From assembly GCA_002345565.1 (NCBI GenBank), contig DDVS01000001.1:56712-120711 (forward strand): 64,000 bases of DNA, written 5' to 3'. The notes under the pieces were generated by a model, which saw only the letters and a program-made list of their open reading frames with translations, ran no database searches and was not told the origin of the DNA. A program made the translations under genes and the position numbers. The DNA is from Flavobacteriales bacterium UBA2306 (lineage in GTDB: Bacteria > Bacteroidota > Bacteroidia > Flavobacteriales > Weeksellaceae). This document shows, one piece after another, positions 1-8,824 of this stretch (position 1 is its first letter; every line of letters starts with the position of its first letter).

Positions 1-656
1 GCTTTTAAATCGGTTAAAACACCCATCCAGAAACTCGAACTTTCATTCTTGCCAAGCCACATCCCGAGAACTTCTTTTTTTCGTTACCGAATTAAACCTA
101 CTGCTAAATAGATGGTTTTGTAGATCACTTTTAAGTTCTCACGAACTTTGAAACAATCCCATCCATCCAAACTATGAGATATAAGTCTTCCAAAGGTCAG
201 TTTTGCCACGCAACGACTTCACTGGAAACAGCATTAGTTATTCGAGAAATTGTGACGTAGAAACCTCAAAATCATACATTTCTTTTACCTGTTCTTCGCT
301 ATCGCTAACACTCATGCCTTTAGCGTATAATGAAATAATAATATTTTCGAGGCCTTCAATAATGTTGTGCCTTTTTGGTACCAAAGCAGGCTCAAAACTG
401 CCGGATCTATCTCTGGGTACTTTTATTTCACTCTCACCAAATGAGGATTTAATTGTCTTAGTTCCGTGTCCGTTCCGATAATTACCATTTTTTGTTTTTT
501 CATGGTTTTCATTGTCCAGATGAGCATTCAGTTGCGCTTCCAGCATGTGTTCTACAGCACGTTTGTGATCTGTCTGAAGAAAGATGTTAAGTCTTCTCCG
601 CTTTTAAAGGATTTATAAAAATCCTTGCTGTTTAATAATTCGTCTTTGTCAATCAT
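1..656 (-). pseudogene. Decayed IS256-family (Mutator) transposase, cut by window edge
   Basis: The N-terminal part reads MIDKDELLNSKDF, then after a frameshift near 570-590 continues HKRAVEHMLEAQLNAHL, the typical start of an IS256-family DDE transposase. The phrase FGESEIKVPRDRSGSFEP follows. Further on, pieces such as KTIYLAVGL and KKEVLGMWLGKNE are recognisable around 1-120, but they are interrupted by stops and frame changes. The catalytic C-terminus lies outside the window. Lesions seen: a frameshift after residue ~30, a stop near 235 and a stop near 85. It cannot encode an active transposase. Family assignment is from recalled conserved phrases and is fairly secure. Confidence 0.8.
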
Positions 657-679
657 AACTATATAAGGTTAAAAATAAT

Positions 680-771
680 AAAAAGTTATTTGGCTTCGCC
701 GAACCACTTCGTTAGGTTTCCGAAAATTTTTTTGAGCTTTGAGGGCTCAAAATTTTTCAGAATAACTTTTT
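680..771. repeat. Nested foldback (inverted repeats) beside the IS256 remnant
   Basis: An outer perfect 11-bp inverted repeat (AAAAAGTTATT at 680-690, AATAACTTTTT at 761-771) encloses an inner imperfect hairpin (GAGC at 734-737 pairing with GCTC at 745-748, extended by A/T-rich arms from 722 and to 758). It lies just upstream of the transposase remnant. It could be a bidirectional terminator or the foldback end of a small element. No function can be assigned. Confidence 0.4.
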
Positions 772-875
772 AACTTACACAGTTAGTGAAACACTACCGT
801 AATCCAAAATGTCCTTCTTTATAAGATTTTGCTTTCTGCAACAATTCCAAACTCGGCATTATGATCTTATTTAAT

Positions 876-907
876 ACAAAAACCCCCAGTCTTATTTGAA
901 CTGGGGG
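876..907 (-). terminator. Intrinsic terminator of the 912-1319 gene
   Basis: Read on the minus strand, CCCCCAG (901-907) and CTGGGGG (883-889) form a 7-bp GC-rich stem with an 11-nt loop, followed by a run of T (TTTTTG). It starts 5 nt past the stop codon of the minus-strand gene. Confidence 0.8.
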
Positions 908-911
908 TATT

Positions 912-1319
912 TTATTTGATCTTATCATAAATCAACTTCGTGACCAAAGCTCCAAAAAGATAGTATCCGACCGTCATCGCTTTCTTTTTATACGTTTCTG
1001 CTAACGGAGCATCATTTAAACCCATTTGCTTTGGAAGGGCGATTGCGCCTGCACCCGCTAATAGACCTGAGGTAATGTTATGACTAGTTGCCGTAGTTGC
1101 ATAGTATAATCCATTACTTACGATATCTCCTACTAATGTAGCAATATACAAAGTCTTTTCCCCTTTGATTTCTATCGCTGTACCCTCAGTTATTTTAGTG
1201 AGAGCTTCTTCGCCTACTTCATTGATGTGTGGTACATCGTCAAAGTTTTTTCTGATTGTTTCGTGCAGGATATTCAAGGCTATGGCACCGCCTAGACCTG
1301 CTAAAATTTTTTTATACAT
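912..1319 (-). CDS. Hypothetical protein, 135 aa, probably membrane-associated
   Basis: No family is recognised. The N-terminus (MYKKILAGLGGAIALNIL) is hydrophobic and glycine/alanine rich. A second weakly hydrophobic stretch lies around residues 60-100 (LVGDIVSNGLYYA, SGLLAGAGAIALP) and a third near the C-terminus (GYYLFGALVTKLIY), suggesting two or three membrane segments or glycine-zipper helices. The ORF is monocistronic, ends at a clear terminator, and has ordinary codon use. The start is the first ATG after an A/T-rich leader. Similar small proteins occur in Chryseobacterium-type genomes as I recall, but I can name no function. Confidence 0.7.
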   Translation of the reverse strand: MYKKILAGLGGAIALNILHETIRKNFDDVPHINEVGEEALTKITEGTAIEIKGEKTLYIATLVGDIVSNGLYYATTATSHNITSGLLAGAGAIALPKQMGLNDAPLAETYKKKAMTVGYYLFGALVTKLIYDKIK

Positions 1320-1555
1320 AATATTGGATTTTAATTAAAAGAACAGACTAGGTAAAGTACTTACCATTCTTGTTATTTATTGTTCAAAATTTAGACCAAC
1401 AAAATTTATACAGGTTTATACTTTCATTTTTTTAAGAGAGAACCTGTAATTCAAGAGGATTTAAAAATAAGTTCATATAATTAGACCATACTTCGTTCTT
1501 TCGGCACAACTTTTAATCTATTACTATTTAAGATAATTAATAAAAAAATATTTAG

Positions 1556-2395
1556 ATGAATGAGAATTATATACTAATGATGGCGATGATAGGACTTCTT
1601 TTTCCTTTTAAAGGCTCAGGTCAGCACATAGTACAAAAGAAATATTCATTACTTGATCCTGTTCCAAAAGAACAGATGCGAGAAATGGAGACTGACCGTC
1701 CTGATGTAACTGAGTCACCATATACTGTGGACGCCGGACATTTTCAGGTGGAAACCGATCTGATCAGAGTGATCAGGGAAAAAAGTGAAACTACAAAAAC
1801 GAAAACTTTACTTATTAATCAGATTAATCTGAAGATCGGATTGACAGGATCTACTGCAGTGCAGATAGGATTTCAAACGTATGGCAGGCAACGTGAGACC
1901 GAATTAGATTCGGGTAGTAAAACTGTAAATGACGGTCACGGTAATCTCACATTCAGAATCAAACAAAATATAATTGGAAATGATAAAGGCAGCTTCGCAA
2001 TGGCATTGCTACCTTATGTGAAGCTTCCGATGTCCAAATATGAAGACAGTCGATTTGAAGGAGGTTTGATTGTTCCTATGCAATATAAGTTTGCGGGAGA
2101 ATGGAATTTAGGATTTCAAGTGGAATTGGACCGGCTTAAAGATCAGGATGATAACGCAATGCATACTGAATTTCTGCAGACGCTTACCATCAGTCATCCC
2201 ATTATTAGGGGTTTGGACGGCATTGCAGAAACTTATTATACGTATGATTTTAAAGCACACGAATTCTCAAATTATATCAATGCGGCTATTCAGATCGATG
2301 CAGCTAAAGATTTTAAGTTGGATGCCGGATTGAATATAGGATTACAGCATACAGCGGCTAAACATTATTTTATAGGGGCGTCCTATAGGCTTTAG
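1556..2395 (+). CDS. Outer-membrane transporter-like protein (MetA-pathway of phenol degradation family)
   Basis: The 279-aa protein has a short hydrophobic N-terminus (signal-like), then the phrase ETDRPDVTESPYTVDAGHF, typical of the Phenol_MetA_deg/transporter family of small outer-membrane beta-barrels. The rest shows alternating amphipathic strands (for example GLTGSTAVQIGFQTYGRQ, AMALLPYVKLPM) and ends in an aromatic-rich strand (YFIGASYRL), as expected for a barrel. Substrate is unknown. Its last 26 bases overlap the convergent end of the 2370-3563 gene. No stress-type operator was found upstream. Confidence 0.75.
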   Translation: MNENYILMMAMIGLLFPFKGSGQHIVQKKYSLLDPVPKEQMREMETDRPDVTESPYTVDAGHFQVETDLIRVIREKSETTKTKTLLINQINLKIGLTGSTAVQIGFQTYGRQRETELDSGSKTVNDGHGNLTFRIKQNIIGNDKGSFAMALLPYVKLPMSKYEDSRFEGGLIVPMQYKFAGEWNLGFQVELDRLKDQDDNAMHTEFLQTLTISHPIIRGLDGIAETYYTYDFKAHEFSNYINAAIQIDAAKDFKLDAGLNIGLQHTAAKHYFIGASYRL

Positions 2396-3563
2396 AATTT
2401 ATCATTTTGAGAGTATTCTGAAATTCCTGTAAGGCCGAAAGACTTTCCTCGTGTACTTGTCTGTCTAAGTTTTTAGGATCTGGAATGTCCCAAAGTCCGC
2501 TTTGGTGCCAAACGTCTGGAAAATCCCAATCCGGACGATCAATAATGGGGTAGAGACAGCAGCCATATAATGGCAAACCAGCTCTCAGCATTGTTAAGCA
2601 TTCTTTCCTAATCATAGTTAGCCATTTTGTTCTATCCTCTCCCGGATGGCTGGTCTCTGATACAACGATTGGTCTGCCGTAATTAATAAAGACTTCCTCG
2701 ATCAAAGAATGCAAACTTCGCCAATATTGATTTGATGGAATTTCGTTCCACGGAATAAATTGATGATCAGGGTATGTCCACTGATTATTGAAATAAAAAT
2801 TAACGCCAATAATATCTAGATATTCCGGTTTTCCCCTCAGTTCGGGGCACAGTTTCCCAGTCAGAATTTCTAAAACCTGAAATTGTTCCTGATGCTTTTC
2901 ATTAGCTTCCAAAACGGAAACTGGATTTAATCGATCTTGCGAGGTTATATTGATCAAAGGCTCGGTTGTCATAATTTTGATTGTCGGATCTATTTCCTTC
3001 ATCATTTCGATTCCCTCGATGTAGGCTTTCATCAGCATATATTTTACTTCCCAGCCTTGATTTACACAGTATGGACTGGTACCTTTTGCATCGCCACCAA
3101 GCCAAGACAGAAAACTGACCTCATTGATGGGCGTGATGATCAATTCACCCTCCGGAACTAAACTTCTATATTTCAGAACAAAAGCCCTGCATAAATGAGA
3201 GAATCTTCTGGCAAACATGGGATGTAATGGCGTCAGGTCAGCTGGAAAACCGAAATGGCAAATGTCCCAAATAACTTGAACACCGTTATTTTTTGAATTG
3301 CTAATAATTTCCTCAACCTGCGACCAATCGTAAATGAAAGGTGCTTTTTCAACAAAGCTCCAACGAATTCCTTCCCGAATTGTTGTAATTCCGAGTTTTT
3401 TTAATCTTTGATAATCTTCATCGATGAAACGGTCGTGTCCTGTTAATTGTATCAGATCAACACGTTCCCCAAAAGCGTTTTGATGATCTGCACATTCGAA
3501 ACCCGCCATCAAAAAAGATTGAAAAGGATTTTTGAAATTTAGATATTTACTGTTGTACTGCAT
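2370..3563 (-). CDS. Clan-A type glycoside hydrolase-like protein (beta-glucosidase-like)
   Basis: The 397-aa protein has TIM-barrel glycosidase features: IREGIRWSF near residue 63, an acid/base motif TPINEVS with Glu at about 148, and a nucleophile motif VVSETSHPG with Glu at about 303, separated by ~155 residues as in GH1/GH5-type enzymes. No signal peptide is present, so it is probably cytoplasmic. It is the last gene of a three-gene operon with glf and a glycosyltransferase. Its start overlaps the glf stop by 17 bp, implying translational coupling. Its natural substrate may be a glycan or glycolipid made by its partners (inference). The exact GH family cannot be fixed by eye. Confidence 0.75.
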   Translation of the reverse strand: MQYNSKYLNFKNPFQSFLMAGFECADHQNAFGERVDLIQLTGHDRFIDEDYQRLKKLGITTIREGIRWSFVEKAPFIYDWSQVEEIISNSKNNGVQVIWDICHFGFPADLTPLHPMFARRFSHLCRAFVLKYRSLVPEGELIITPINEVSFLSWLGGDAKGTSPYCVNQGWEVKYMLMKAYIEGIEMMKEIDPTIKIMTTEPLINITSQDRLNPVSVLEANEKHQEQFQVLEILTGKLCPELRGKPEYLDIIGVNFYFNNQWTYPDHQFIPWNEIPSNQYWRSLHSLIEEVFINYGRPIVVSETSHPGEDRTKWLTMIRKECLTMLRAGLPLYGCCLYPIIDRPDWDFPDVWHQSGLWDIPDPKNLDRQVHEESLSALQEFQNTLKMINSKAYRTPL

Positions 3564-4653
3564 TCTCTTCTTTGATGATCTTTCGGAATAACGCCAATGA
3601 CTGCGCTACAACCTGATCCATATTGTAATATTTGTAAGTTCCCAAACGGCCTGTAAAATAGACATCCGGATTTTCATCAGCCAATTTTTTGTATTGATTA
3701 TAGACCTCTTGATTTTCCTTTCTTGGAATCGGGTAATAAGGATCGCCTTCCGCAGTTGGATATTCGTAAACGATAGTTGTTTTGTGATGTTTTTGTCCTG
3801 TCAAATGTTTGAATTCCGTAATTCTTGTATAGAGATTGGAGGTAGGATAATTGATCGTTCCGGTTTCCTGATATTTTTCCTGATCCAGGGTTTCAAATTT
3901 AAAATTAATTGAGCGATAAGGCAGTTTGCCAAATTGATAATCGAAATAACCGTCAATTGGACCTGTGTAGATCAATTTTTTGTGCGGAATGATATCAACA
4001 ATATCTTTGTAATTTGTATTCAGCATAATGTGAATGTTCTCGTTAGAAAGCATTTTTTGAAACATTTCTGTATAACCGTTTTTTGGCATCGCCTGAAAAG
4101 AATCAGTGAAATATCGGTCATCTGCATTAGTTCTGGTTGGAACTCGTGCGGTAACCGAGGCGTCCAACTCCGATGGATCCAGGTCCCACTGTTTTTTAGT
4201 GTAACCACGAAAAAATTTTTCATAAAGTTCTTTTCCTACAACATTCAGAACAACATCTTCGGAGGTTAGAACGACTTTTCGGGTATCAGCTTTTGAGGCT
4301 AAGAAATCTACCACTTCATCTGATGTCAGATCTTTTCCATAGAGTTTATTGATCGTGGTCAGATTGATCGGAATGGGAACCAATTGTCCGTCAACACTTC
4401 CTAAGACCCGATGTTCATAAGGACGCCATTCAGTGAATTTACTTAGATATCTAAATACCTCTTCCGAGTTGGTGTGAAAAATATGTGGACCGTATTTATG
4501 GATCAATATTCCCTCCTTATTATAGAAGTCGTAGGCATTTCCTGCGATGTGATTCCGTCTATCAACAATCAAGATCTTTTTTCCTTCCTTAGCCAGTCTT
4601 TCGGCTAAGACTGCTCCGGCAAAACCGCAGCCAATAATAAAAAAATCATACAT
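3547..4653 (-). CDS. glf: UDP-galactopyranose mutase
   Basis: The 368-aa protein opens with a Rossmann FAD-binding motif (IIGCGFAGAVLAERLA) and then RRNHIAGNAYD, YGPHIFHTN and YEHRVLGSVDGQLVPIPIN, all hallmarks of Glf. The C-terminal FTGRLGTYKYYNMDQVV segment is also typical. Glf uses reduced FAD to interconvert UDP-galactopyranose and UDP-galactofuranose, the donor for galactofuranose-containing surface glycans. Full length compared with the family (~370 aa). It lies between the glycosyltransferase (8-bp overlap) and the glycosidase (17-bp overlap), so all three are one transcription unit. Confidence 0.95.
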   Translation of the reverse strand: MYDFFIIGCGFAGAVLAERLAKEGKKILIVDRRNHIAGNAYDFYNKEGILIHKYGPHIFHTNSEEVFRYLSKFTEWRPYEHRVLGSVDGQLVPIPINLTTINKLYGKDLTSDEVVDFLASKADTRKVVLTSEDVVLNVVGKELYEKFFRGYTKKQWDLDPSELDASVTARVPTRTNADDRYFTDSFQAMPKNGYTEMFQKMLSNENIHIMLNTNYKDIVDIIPHKKLIYTGPIDGYFDYQFGKLPYRSINFKFETLDQEKYQETGTINYPTSNLYTRITEFKHLTGQKHHKTTIVYEYPTAEGDPYYPIPRKENQEVYNQYKKLADENPDVYFTGRLGTYKYYNMDQVVAQSLALFRKIIKEENAVQQ

Positions 4654-5746
4654 AGATTCCGTTGTTTTTTTTAACGTTATTGATCAATAGGTCCATCTTT
4701 TCAAAAGTGTTATCCCAGGATTCATTCGCAAGGAAATTATCAACTTTTTTCATCCAGTCTTTACGGGACGTTTTCGCAAGTTCTTCCTCACCGTAGTGGA
4801 TGAAACTTTCTGCATCTTTGGCAATATAAACCAAGTTTTTCTCACCATAAGGTCTTACGACATCTTTTATTGGTGTTGAAATCACAGGAAGTCCGGCAGC
4901 AAGATACTCAGGTGTTTTTGTAGGACTGATGAATTCCGTGGATTCATTGATGGCAAACATCACCATCGCAATATCCCATTGGCTGATATAATTAGGAAGT
5001 TCATCATATTTTTTGGATCCGAGATAATGAATGTTGTCTGCTCTTGGAAGTTCATTACAGTCGATCTTTACAATAGGACCAATGATTACAAACTGCCAAT
5101 CCGGTTTTTTTTCAGAAATTTCTCTTAACAATTCGATGTCAAATCTTTCATCGATGACACCAAAAAAACCGAACCTTGGATTGGGAATGTGTTTTTGGTC
5201 TTCAGGATCTTCGGTATAATAGCGGGCAGCCTTGAAATGATGCTTGTCTATACTGCTTGGAAAAGGATGGATATTGTGATGACGATTCTTTTTTGCCTGA
5301 TAAAGAGTATGACCGCCTGTAAAAACTACATCGGCTTTTTTGAACAATTGTTCTTCGAACTCCAACAATTGAGGTGGTGCAAAACGAAAGGCAGAAAGTT
5401 CATCCATAGAATCATAGATCGTTACCTGAGGACTGAGATGTGAAGTGTATTCCAAAGCCATAGGTGTATAATACCAGCAGGAATAGGTACTGACTTTAAG
5501 ATCAGATAGAACTTTACTTACTAATCTTTCAAGTCTGGAATTGCGATCTTCGGAGCTATCATTGATAAAAATTTTAACAATAAAAATAGTGTGTTGCACA
5601 TCGATTTCATAGAAGTCAGAATCACCATTACGAGGTTCTTCAAAGTAGAACACCTGATTTTTTTTGGCAAATCGTGTTAAAAGATGCTGGGGGCGCTGGT
5701 AAACAAAATCCCAGTGTAAATGGCTGAAACATAAAATATTTTGCAT
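4646..5746 (-). CDS. Glycosyltransferase (GT4/GT-B type)
   Basis: The 366-aa protein begins ILCFSHLHWDFVYQRPQHLL, a signature of a family of GT-B glycosyltransferases that occur with glf. The C-terminal half carries the nucleotide-sugar binding region (SPTKTPEYLAAGLPVIST) with the E-x7-type glutamate. It is the first gene of the operon, and its stop overlaps the glf start. A stress-type operator and -7 box lie about 90-135 bp upstream of its start. Likely role: transfer of galactofuranose or another sugar to a surface glycan or lipid (inference from context). Confidence 0.85.
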   Translation of the reverse strand: MQNILCFSHLHWDFVYQRPQHLLTRFAKKNQVFYFEEPRNGDSDFYEIDVQHTIFIVKIFINDSSEDRNSRLERLVSKVLSDLKVSTYSCWYYTPMALEYTSHLSPQVTIYDSMDELSAFRFAPPQLLEFEEQLFKKADVVFTGGHTLYQAKKNRHHNIHPFPSSIDKHHFKAARYYTEDPEDQKHIPNPRFGFFGVIDERFDIELLREISEKKPDWQFVIIGPIVKIDCNELPRADNIHYLGSKKYDELPNYISQWDIAMVMFAINESTEFISPTKTPEYLAAGLPVISTPIKDVVRPYGEKNLVYIAKDAESFIHYGEEELAKTSRKDWMKKVDNFLANESWDNTFEKMDLLINNVKKNNGIYV

Positions 5747-5835
5747 AAAGTTTGGTCACAAATTGAAATGGAAATTTTTTCCACGCTCTACTAAAACAAA
5801 TATGGTCTGATCGAATTATGAGCGATTGTGAATGG

Positions 5836-5880
5836 TAAAGATAGACTTAATAAAATGCCCAAGATATGATTCCAATCATA
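5836..5880 (-). promoter_or_regulatory. Crp/Fnr-type operator and -7 box for the glycosyltransferase-glf operon
   Basis: The palindrome TATGATTCCAATCATA (5865-5880) fits TATGA-N6-TCATA. On the minus strand a TATCTTTA box (5843 down to 5836) matches the Bacteroidota -7 consensus TAnnTTTG in 7 of 8 bases. The operator centre (5872.5) is 29.5 bp from the box start, the same geometry as at five other promoters in this window. This predicts activation of the minus-strand operon. Confidence 0.65.
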
Positions 5881-5951
5881 AGTAAATATTGTTACAAGCG
5901 ACTTTTTTATGGTAAAATAACAATTAGTACTCATATTAATTCACACATCTT

Positions 5952-5997
5952 GTGACTGCAATCATAAACTGCTTTTGAGCTCCTCTTCTATCTTTGA
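5952..5997 (+). promoter_or_regulatory. Crp/Fnr-type operator and -7 box upstream of the catalase fragment
   Basis: TGTGACTGCAATCATA (5952-5967) is followed by TATCTTTG (5990-5997), a perfect TAnnTTTG box. The spacing from operator centre to box start is 30.5 bp, which puts the operator near -41 relative to the expected start. The gene it now serves is broken. Confidence 0.7.
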
Positions 5998-6056
5998 TTC
6001 ATACCAAAACAACCAATCTTTAAAATTTAAAAGAATAATAATAAAAATAAGCTAGT

Positions 6057-6392
6057 ATGGAAAATAACAAAAAGGAAAAAAGTACAAATGATAAGATCGA
6101 TCAGCTTAAGGATCATACAACGGACAATTCTAATGAAGCACTAACTACCAATCAAGGTTTGAAGGTCAACAACAATCAAGACTCTTTAAACTCCGGTGAT
6201 AGAGAACCAAGTTTATTGGAGGATTTTATTTTAAGGGAAAAGATCACCCATTTTGATCACGAGAGGATTCCCGAAAGAATTGTACACGCAAGAGGGTCTG
6301 GTGCACACGGCATTTTTAAGCTCAATAAAAATATGGCAAAATTTACCAAAGCAGATTTCTTATCCCCAGAAGGATTTGTAATTAAAAGTTGA
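6057..6392 (+). pseudogene. Truncated catalase (N-terminal fragment)
   Basis: The 111-aa ORF is closely similar to the first ~100 residues of the intact catalase at 10199, including SLLEDFILREKITHFDHER and the heme-pocket histidine motif IVHARGSGAHG. After AKFTKADF the similarity stops; the ORF ends 12 residues later (PEGFVIKS). The remaining ~600 residues of catalase are absent and a DUF6766-like pseudogene begins 6 bases later. No catalase activity is possible. It keeps its own ribosome-binding region and a stress-type promoter. Confidence 0.9.
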
Positions 6393-6397
6393 AAATT

Positions 6398-7053
6398 ATG
6401 ACCAAGAATAATTTCTTTTATCGCAATGGATTAAGTATCGTCTTGATCGTTCGATGATTACATTCCTTACTGTACAGTTTTTTACAGGCTGGAAAACGGA
6501 GAATAAGGAACTGATTGAATAAGGACAGACTGCTTTAAGTTATGGTCAGTATATACAAAGCGGACATTTTATAGAGACTACTTTTGAAAATTGGGAAAGC
6601 GAGTTCCTCTAGATGATGCTGTATGTTCTGCTTACTGTCCACCTAAGACAAAAAGGTTCAAGCGAATCGAAGTCTTTAACAAAACAAGAAAATGTTGACA
6701 AAGAACCGGTTCCACATATTAAAGCGCCGTGGCCTGTTAAGAGAGGCGGACTTTGGTTAAAGATTTATAAGCTTTCACTTTCCCTTGCTTTTGCTATCTT
6801 ATTTTTATTAAGTTTTTCCCTTCACTTCTATGGAAGTCTGAAAGACCATAATTCTGAAGAAGTAATCAAAGGTCGTCCACCTATCAGTGCTGTTGAGTAT
6901 TTAACTGAATCAAGATTTTGGTTTGAATCTTTTCAGAACTGGCAGAGCGAATTTTTAGCTGTTGCATCTATTGTTCTTTTATTAATCTGGTTAAGGGAAA
7001 AAGGCTCACCGGAATCAAAGCCTGTAGATATGGCTCATAACGAAACACCTTAA
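6398..7053 (+). pseudogene. DUF6766-like membrane protein, broken copy
   Basis: This is a degraded relative of the intact gene at 23325. The start (NNFFYRNGLSIVLI) is followed by a frameshift near 6452. Later come stop codons at about 6520 (LIE*GQT) and at 6610 (SEFL*MML, where the intact copy has CAA). From 6613 on the frame is open and ends ESKPVDMAHNETP, nearly identical to the intact copy (MAHDETP). The 146-aa open tail retains two hydrophobic helices but lacks the first third of the protein, so it is probably non-functional. Confidence 0.9.
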
Positions 7054-7061
7054 ATTGTTCT

Positions 7062-7106
7062 TATGACTGCAATCATATTGTAGTGTCACTAATCACCTTA
7101 CATTTT
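7062..7106 (+). promoter_or_regulatory. Crp/Fnr-type operator and -7 box for the DUF892 gene
   Basis: TATGACTGCAATCATA (7062-7077) fits TATGA-N6-TCATA. A TACATTTT box (7099-7106), one mismatch from TAnnTTTG, starts 29.5 bp from the operator centre. The start codon is about 58 bp downstream of the box. Confidence 0.65.
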
Positions 7107-7163
7107 ATCTAACATTTTAAATCACAATAATTTCATTAATTGACCAAACAAAAAAATATTATT

Positions 7164-7718
7164 ATGGCGACAAATTCAAAACCAAAGACGGCTGCAAATA
7201 GCGCAGAGGAAAAAACACCTGCAAAAAAGGATGCCGCAAAAGAACTAAAAGATTTGTTCGAAGATAGTTTAAAAGACATCAATTGGGCTGAAAAAGCATT
7301 GGTAAAAGCACTTCCCAAAATGCAAAAAAATGCTACAGACGAAAAACTGAAACAAACTATCGAGCAGCATTTAACTGAGACTGAAGAGCACGTTAGCAGG
7401 CTGGAAGCTGCCTTCGAATCAATCGGACTGAAAGCGCAGGCTAAAAAATGTGATGCTATGCAGGGCCTATTGGATGAAGCTGACAGTATTGTAGAGGAGA
7501 TAGAACCAGGAACGGTTCGTGATGCAGGAATTATTGCGGCAGCGCAAAAAGTAGAGCATTATGAGATCGCCACTTATGGAACATTAGCTGCGTTTGCGAA
7601 AGTTCTTGATGAAAAGGACGCCCTCAAAAACCTGTTGGCTACGTTGGAGGAAGAAAAAAATTGTGATGCACTTTTGACACAGTTGGCTGACACCAATCTT
7701 AATAGTAAAGCGAAATAA
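7164..7718 (+). CDS. DUF892 ferritin-like protein (YciE/YciF type)
   Basis: The 184-aa protein has a lysine/alanine-rich N-terminal tail (residues 1-30), then a four-helix ferritin-like domain with LKDLFEDSLKDINWAEKAL, IEQHLTETEEHVSRLE and AAQKVEHYEIATYG, the glutamate/histidine motifs of DUF892. I chose ATG 7164 rather than an in-frame TTG at 7140 because the family starts close to this point. YciE/F proteins are small stress-induced helical proteins with possible di-iron sites; the biochemical role is unclear. It has its own operator/promoter and survives intact between two pseudogenes, which suggests selection. Confidence 0.9.
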   Translation: MATNSKPKTAANSAEEKTPAKKDAAKELKDLFEDSLKDINWAEKALVKALPKMQKNATDEKLKQTIEQHLTETEEHVSRLEAAFESIGLKAQAKKCDAMQGLLDEADSIVEEIEPGTVRDAGIIAAAQKVEHYEIATYGTLAAFAKVLDEKDALKNLLATLEEEKNCDALLTQLADTNLNSKAK

Positions 7719-7781
7719 TTAGTATTGATAAGAGAGTTAAAACTTTCTCTCATTAATCTTTTAATCAAGAGGTAAATTAAG

Positions 7782-7805
7782 GAGAGTTCTAATCGGCTCT
7801 CTTTT
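7782..7805 (+). terminator. Possible weak intrinsic terminator
   Basis: GAGAG (7782-7786) can pair with CTCTC (7797-7801), followed by TTTT. A second weak hairpin (AGAGA/TCTCT) lies at 7731-7750. Either may end the DUF892 transcript. The stems are short. Confidence 0.35.
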
Positions 7806-7859
7806 CCCATTTAATGTGGTGAAAGTCATTAACTGGAAAACATTCTATAAATCAAAATA

Positions 7860-8472
7860 TTGAAAGCTAAGCATATCCACGGTGTGCCTCTTCAATTGGA
7901 AGGTTCATTTCACGATACCGAAAGTGAAAGGGAGTTTATAACACCTGAACTAACTGAACAAAAATTTGAAATTTTGAAAGATCGTTTTTTTTCAATTAAT
8001 CAATGGAAAAACTATTGCGGAAAGAGATCAGCAGATTTTAAACTTTATAATAAGAAAGGAAAACCCATAAATCGCGAACCGGTTGTAGGAGATTTTATTA
8101 GAATAAATATTCCAGGACCGGGAGATATTGAAGCAAAGAGCTATGACTGGGTTCAGATTGTTGCTAAGAATAAAAAACTGTATAATGATGATGAGTTAGA
8201 AAGTCATCAGATGGTTTGTCAACCTTCAATGTTCCAGGTATACCTATTCCCATATTGCACATTTTTATTCTTCTGAATCAACTTCGACATTTATGATTGT
8301 GAGAGGTGAAAATTACATTAGAGTCGGCGTATATGGGCGTAACGAACTTCCTAATTATTCAAAAAAAAGTTTCTTGGACCGAATCAGAAATTTTTTAATT
8401 GCAATAACAGGAAAAGCCAGATTAACGAAGATTCAATGGAAAAGCTTTACAGATGGGTTGTTGGATTTTTAA
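7860..8472 (+). pseudogene. Broken paralogue of the 203-aa hypothetical protein
   Basis: It is clearly related to the intact gene at 24011: FHDTESEREF, LKDRFFSINQWKNYCG and NIPGPGDIEA match its counterpart closely. The start codon has become TTG (ATG in the intact copy). A frameshift around 8230-8260 breaks the reading frame after CQPSMF, and the C-terminal part (SESTSTFMIVRGENYIRVG, ending TDGLLDF) continues in another frame to 8472. Together with its neighbours it forms part of a decayed duplicate of the stress island. Confidence 0.85.
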
Positions 8473-8710
8473 GCAAATTTTTTGTTGTTGAAATTTGATA
8501 TAATTTTATGTAAGAAAGTTTGGATATTTTAGAAATGATGAGAGCTAAGTAATATTTACCTAATCCACGTTTTAAAATTCTAATTTTGAGTAATAAATGT
8601 GCTAAAGTATATTATTATATTAATTCGTTTATGTTGAATAAGTAATTATTTTTCTAATTAAGAATTGAGTGCAAAAGTCTTAATGATTTTTTAAACCACG
8701 AGTGATAATA
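8473..8710. other. Intergenic, no gene found
   Basis: A/T-rich sequence with no open frame of note and no relative of the small gene that accompanies element copies 2 and 4. Nothing else recognised. Confidence 0.5.
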
Positions 8711-8771
8711 GTTGAGCAAGCTTATTCAAATCTTCTACAAAAGTGTCCGGAAAATGCACCGCTGAGGTCAC
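8711..8771 (+). repeat. Dispersed 61-nt element core, copy 1
   Basis: The 61 bases from GTTGAGCAAG to GAGGTCAC align without gaps with three other copies in the window (26581, 51986, 63460). The last ~29 bases differ at only one position (TCC instead of TTC in the part before GGAAAATGCACCGC). It is followed after one base by a strong terminator. About 150 bp further downstream also resemble the sequence after copy 3. A peptide frame (KCTAEVT) is open through the second half but has a stop (TGA) at its start in this copy. Confidence 0.8.
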
Positions 8772-8772
8772 A

Positions 8773-8824
8773 AACACCCGAATGGCTCCAATTTAATCTA
8801 AATTGAGCCATTCGGGTGTTTTTT
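8773..8824 (+). terminator. Strong intrinsic terminator after element copy 1
   Basis: A perfect 16-bp stem (AACACCCGAATGGCTC at 8773-8788 with its complement at 8805-8820), 16-nt loop and TTTT tract. It begins one base after the conserved 61-nt core. Confidence 0.9.

Noticed and set aside
2902..3161. Alternative ORFs within the glycosidase gene
   Set aside because: They are shadows of a well-supported coding frame with catalytic motifs.
7140..7163. TTG start for the first DUF892 protein
   Set aside because: ATG at 7164 matches the family start better, and the upstream codons are A-rich leader sequence.
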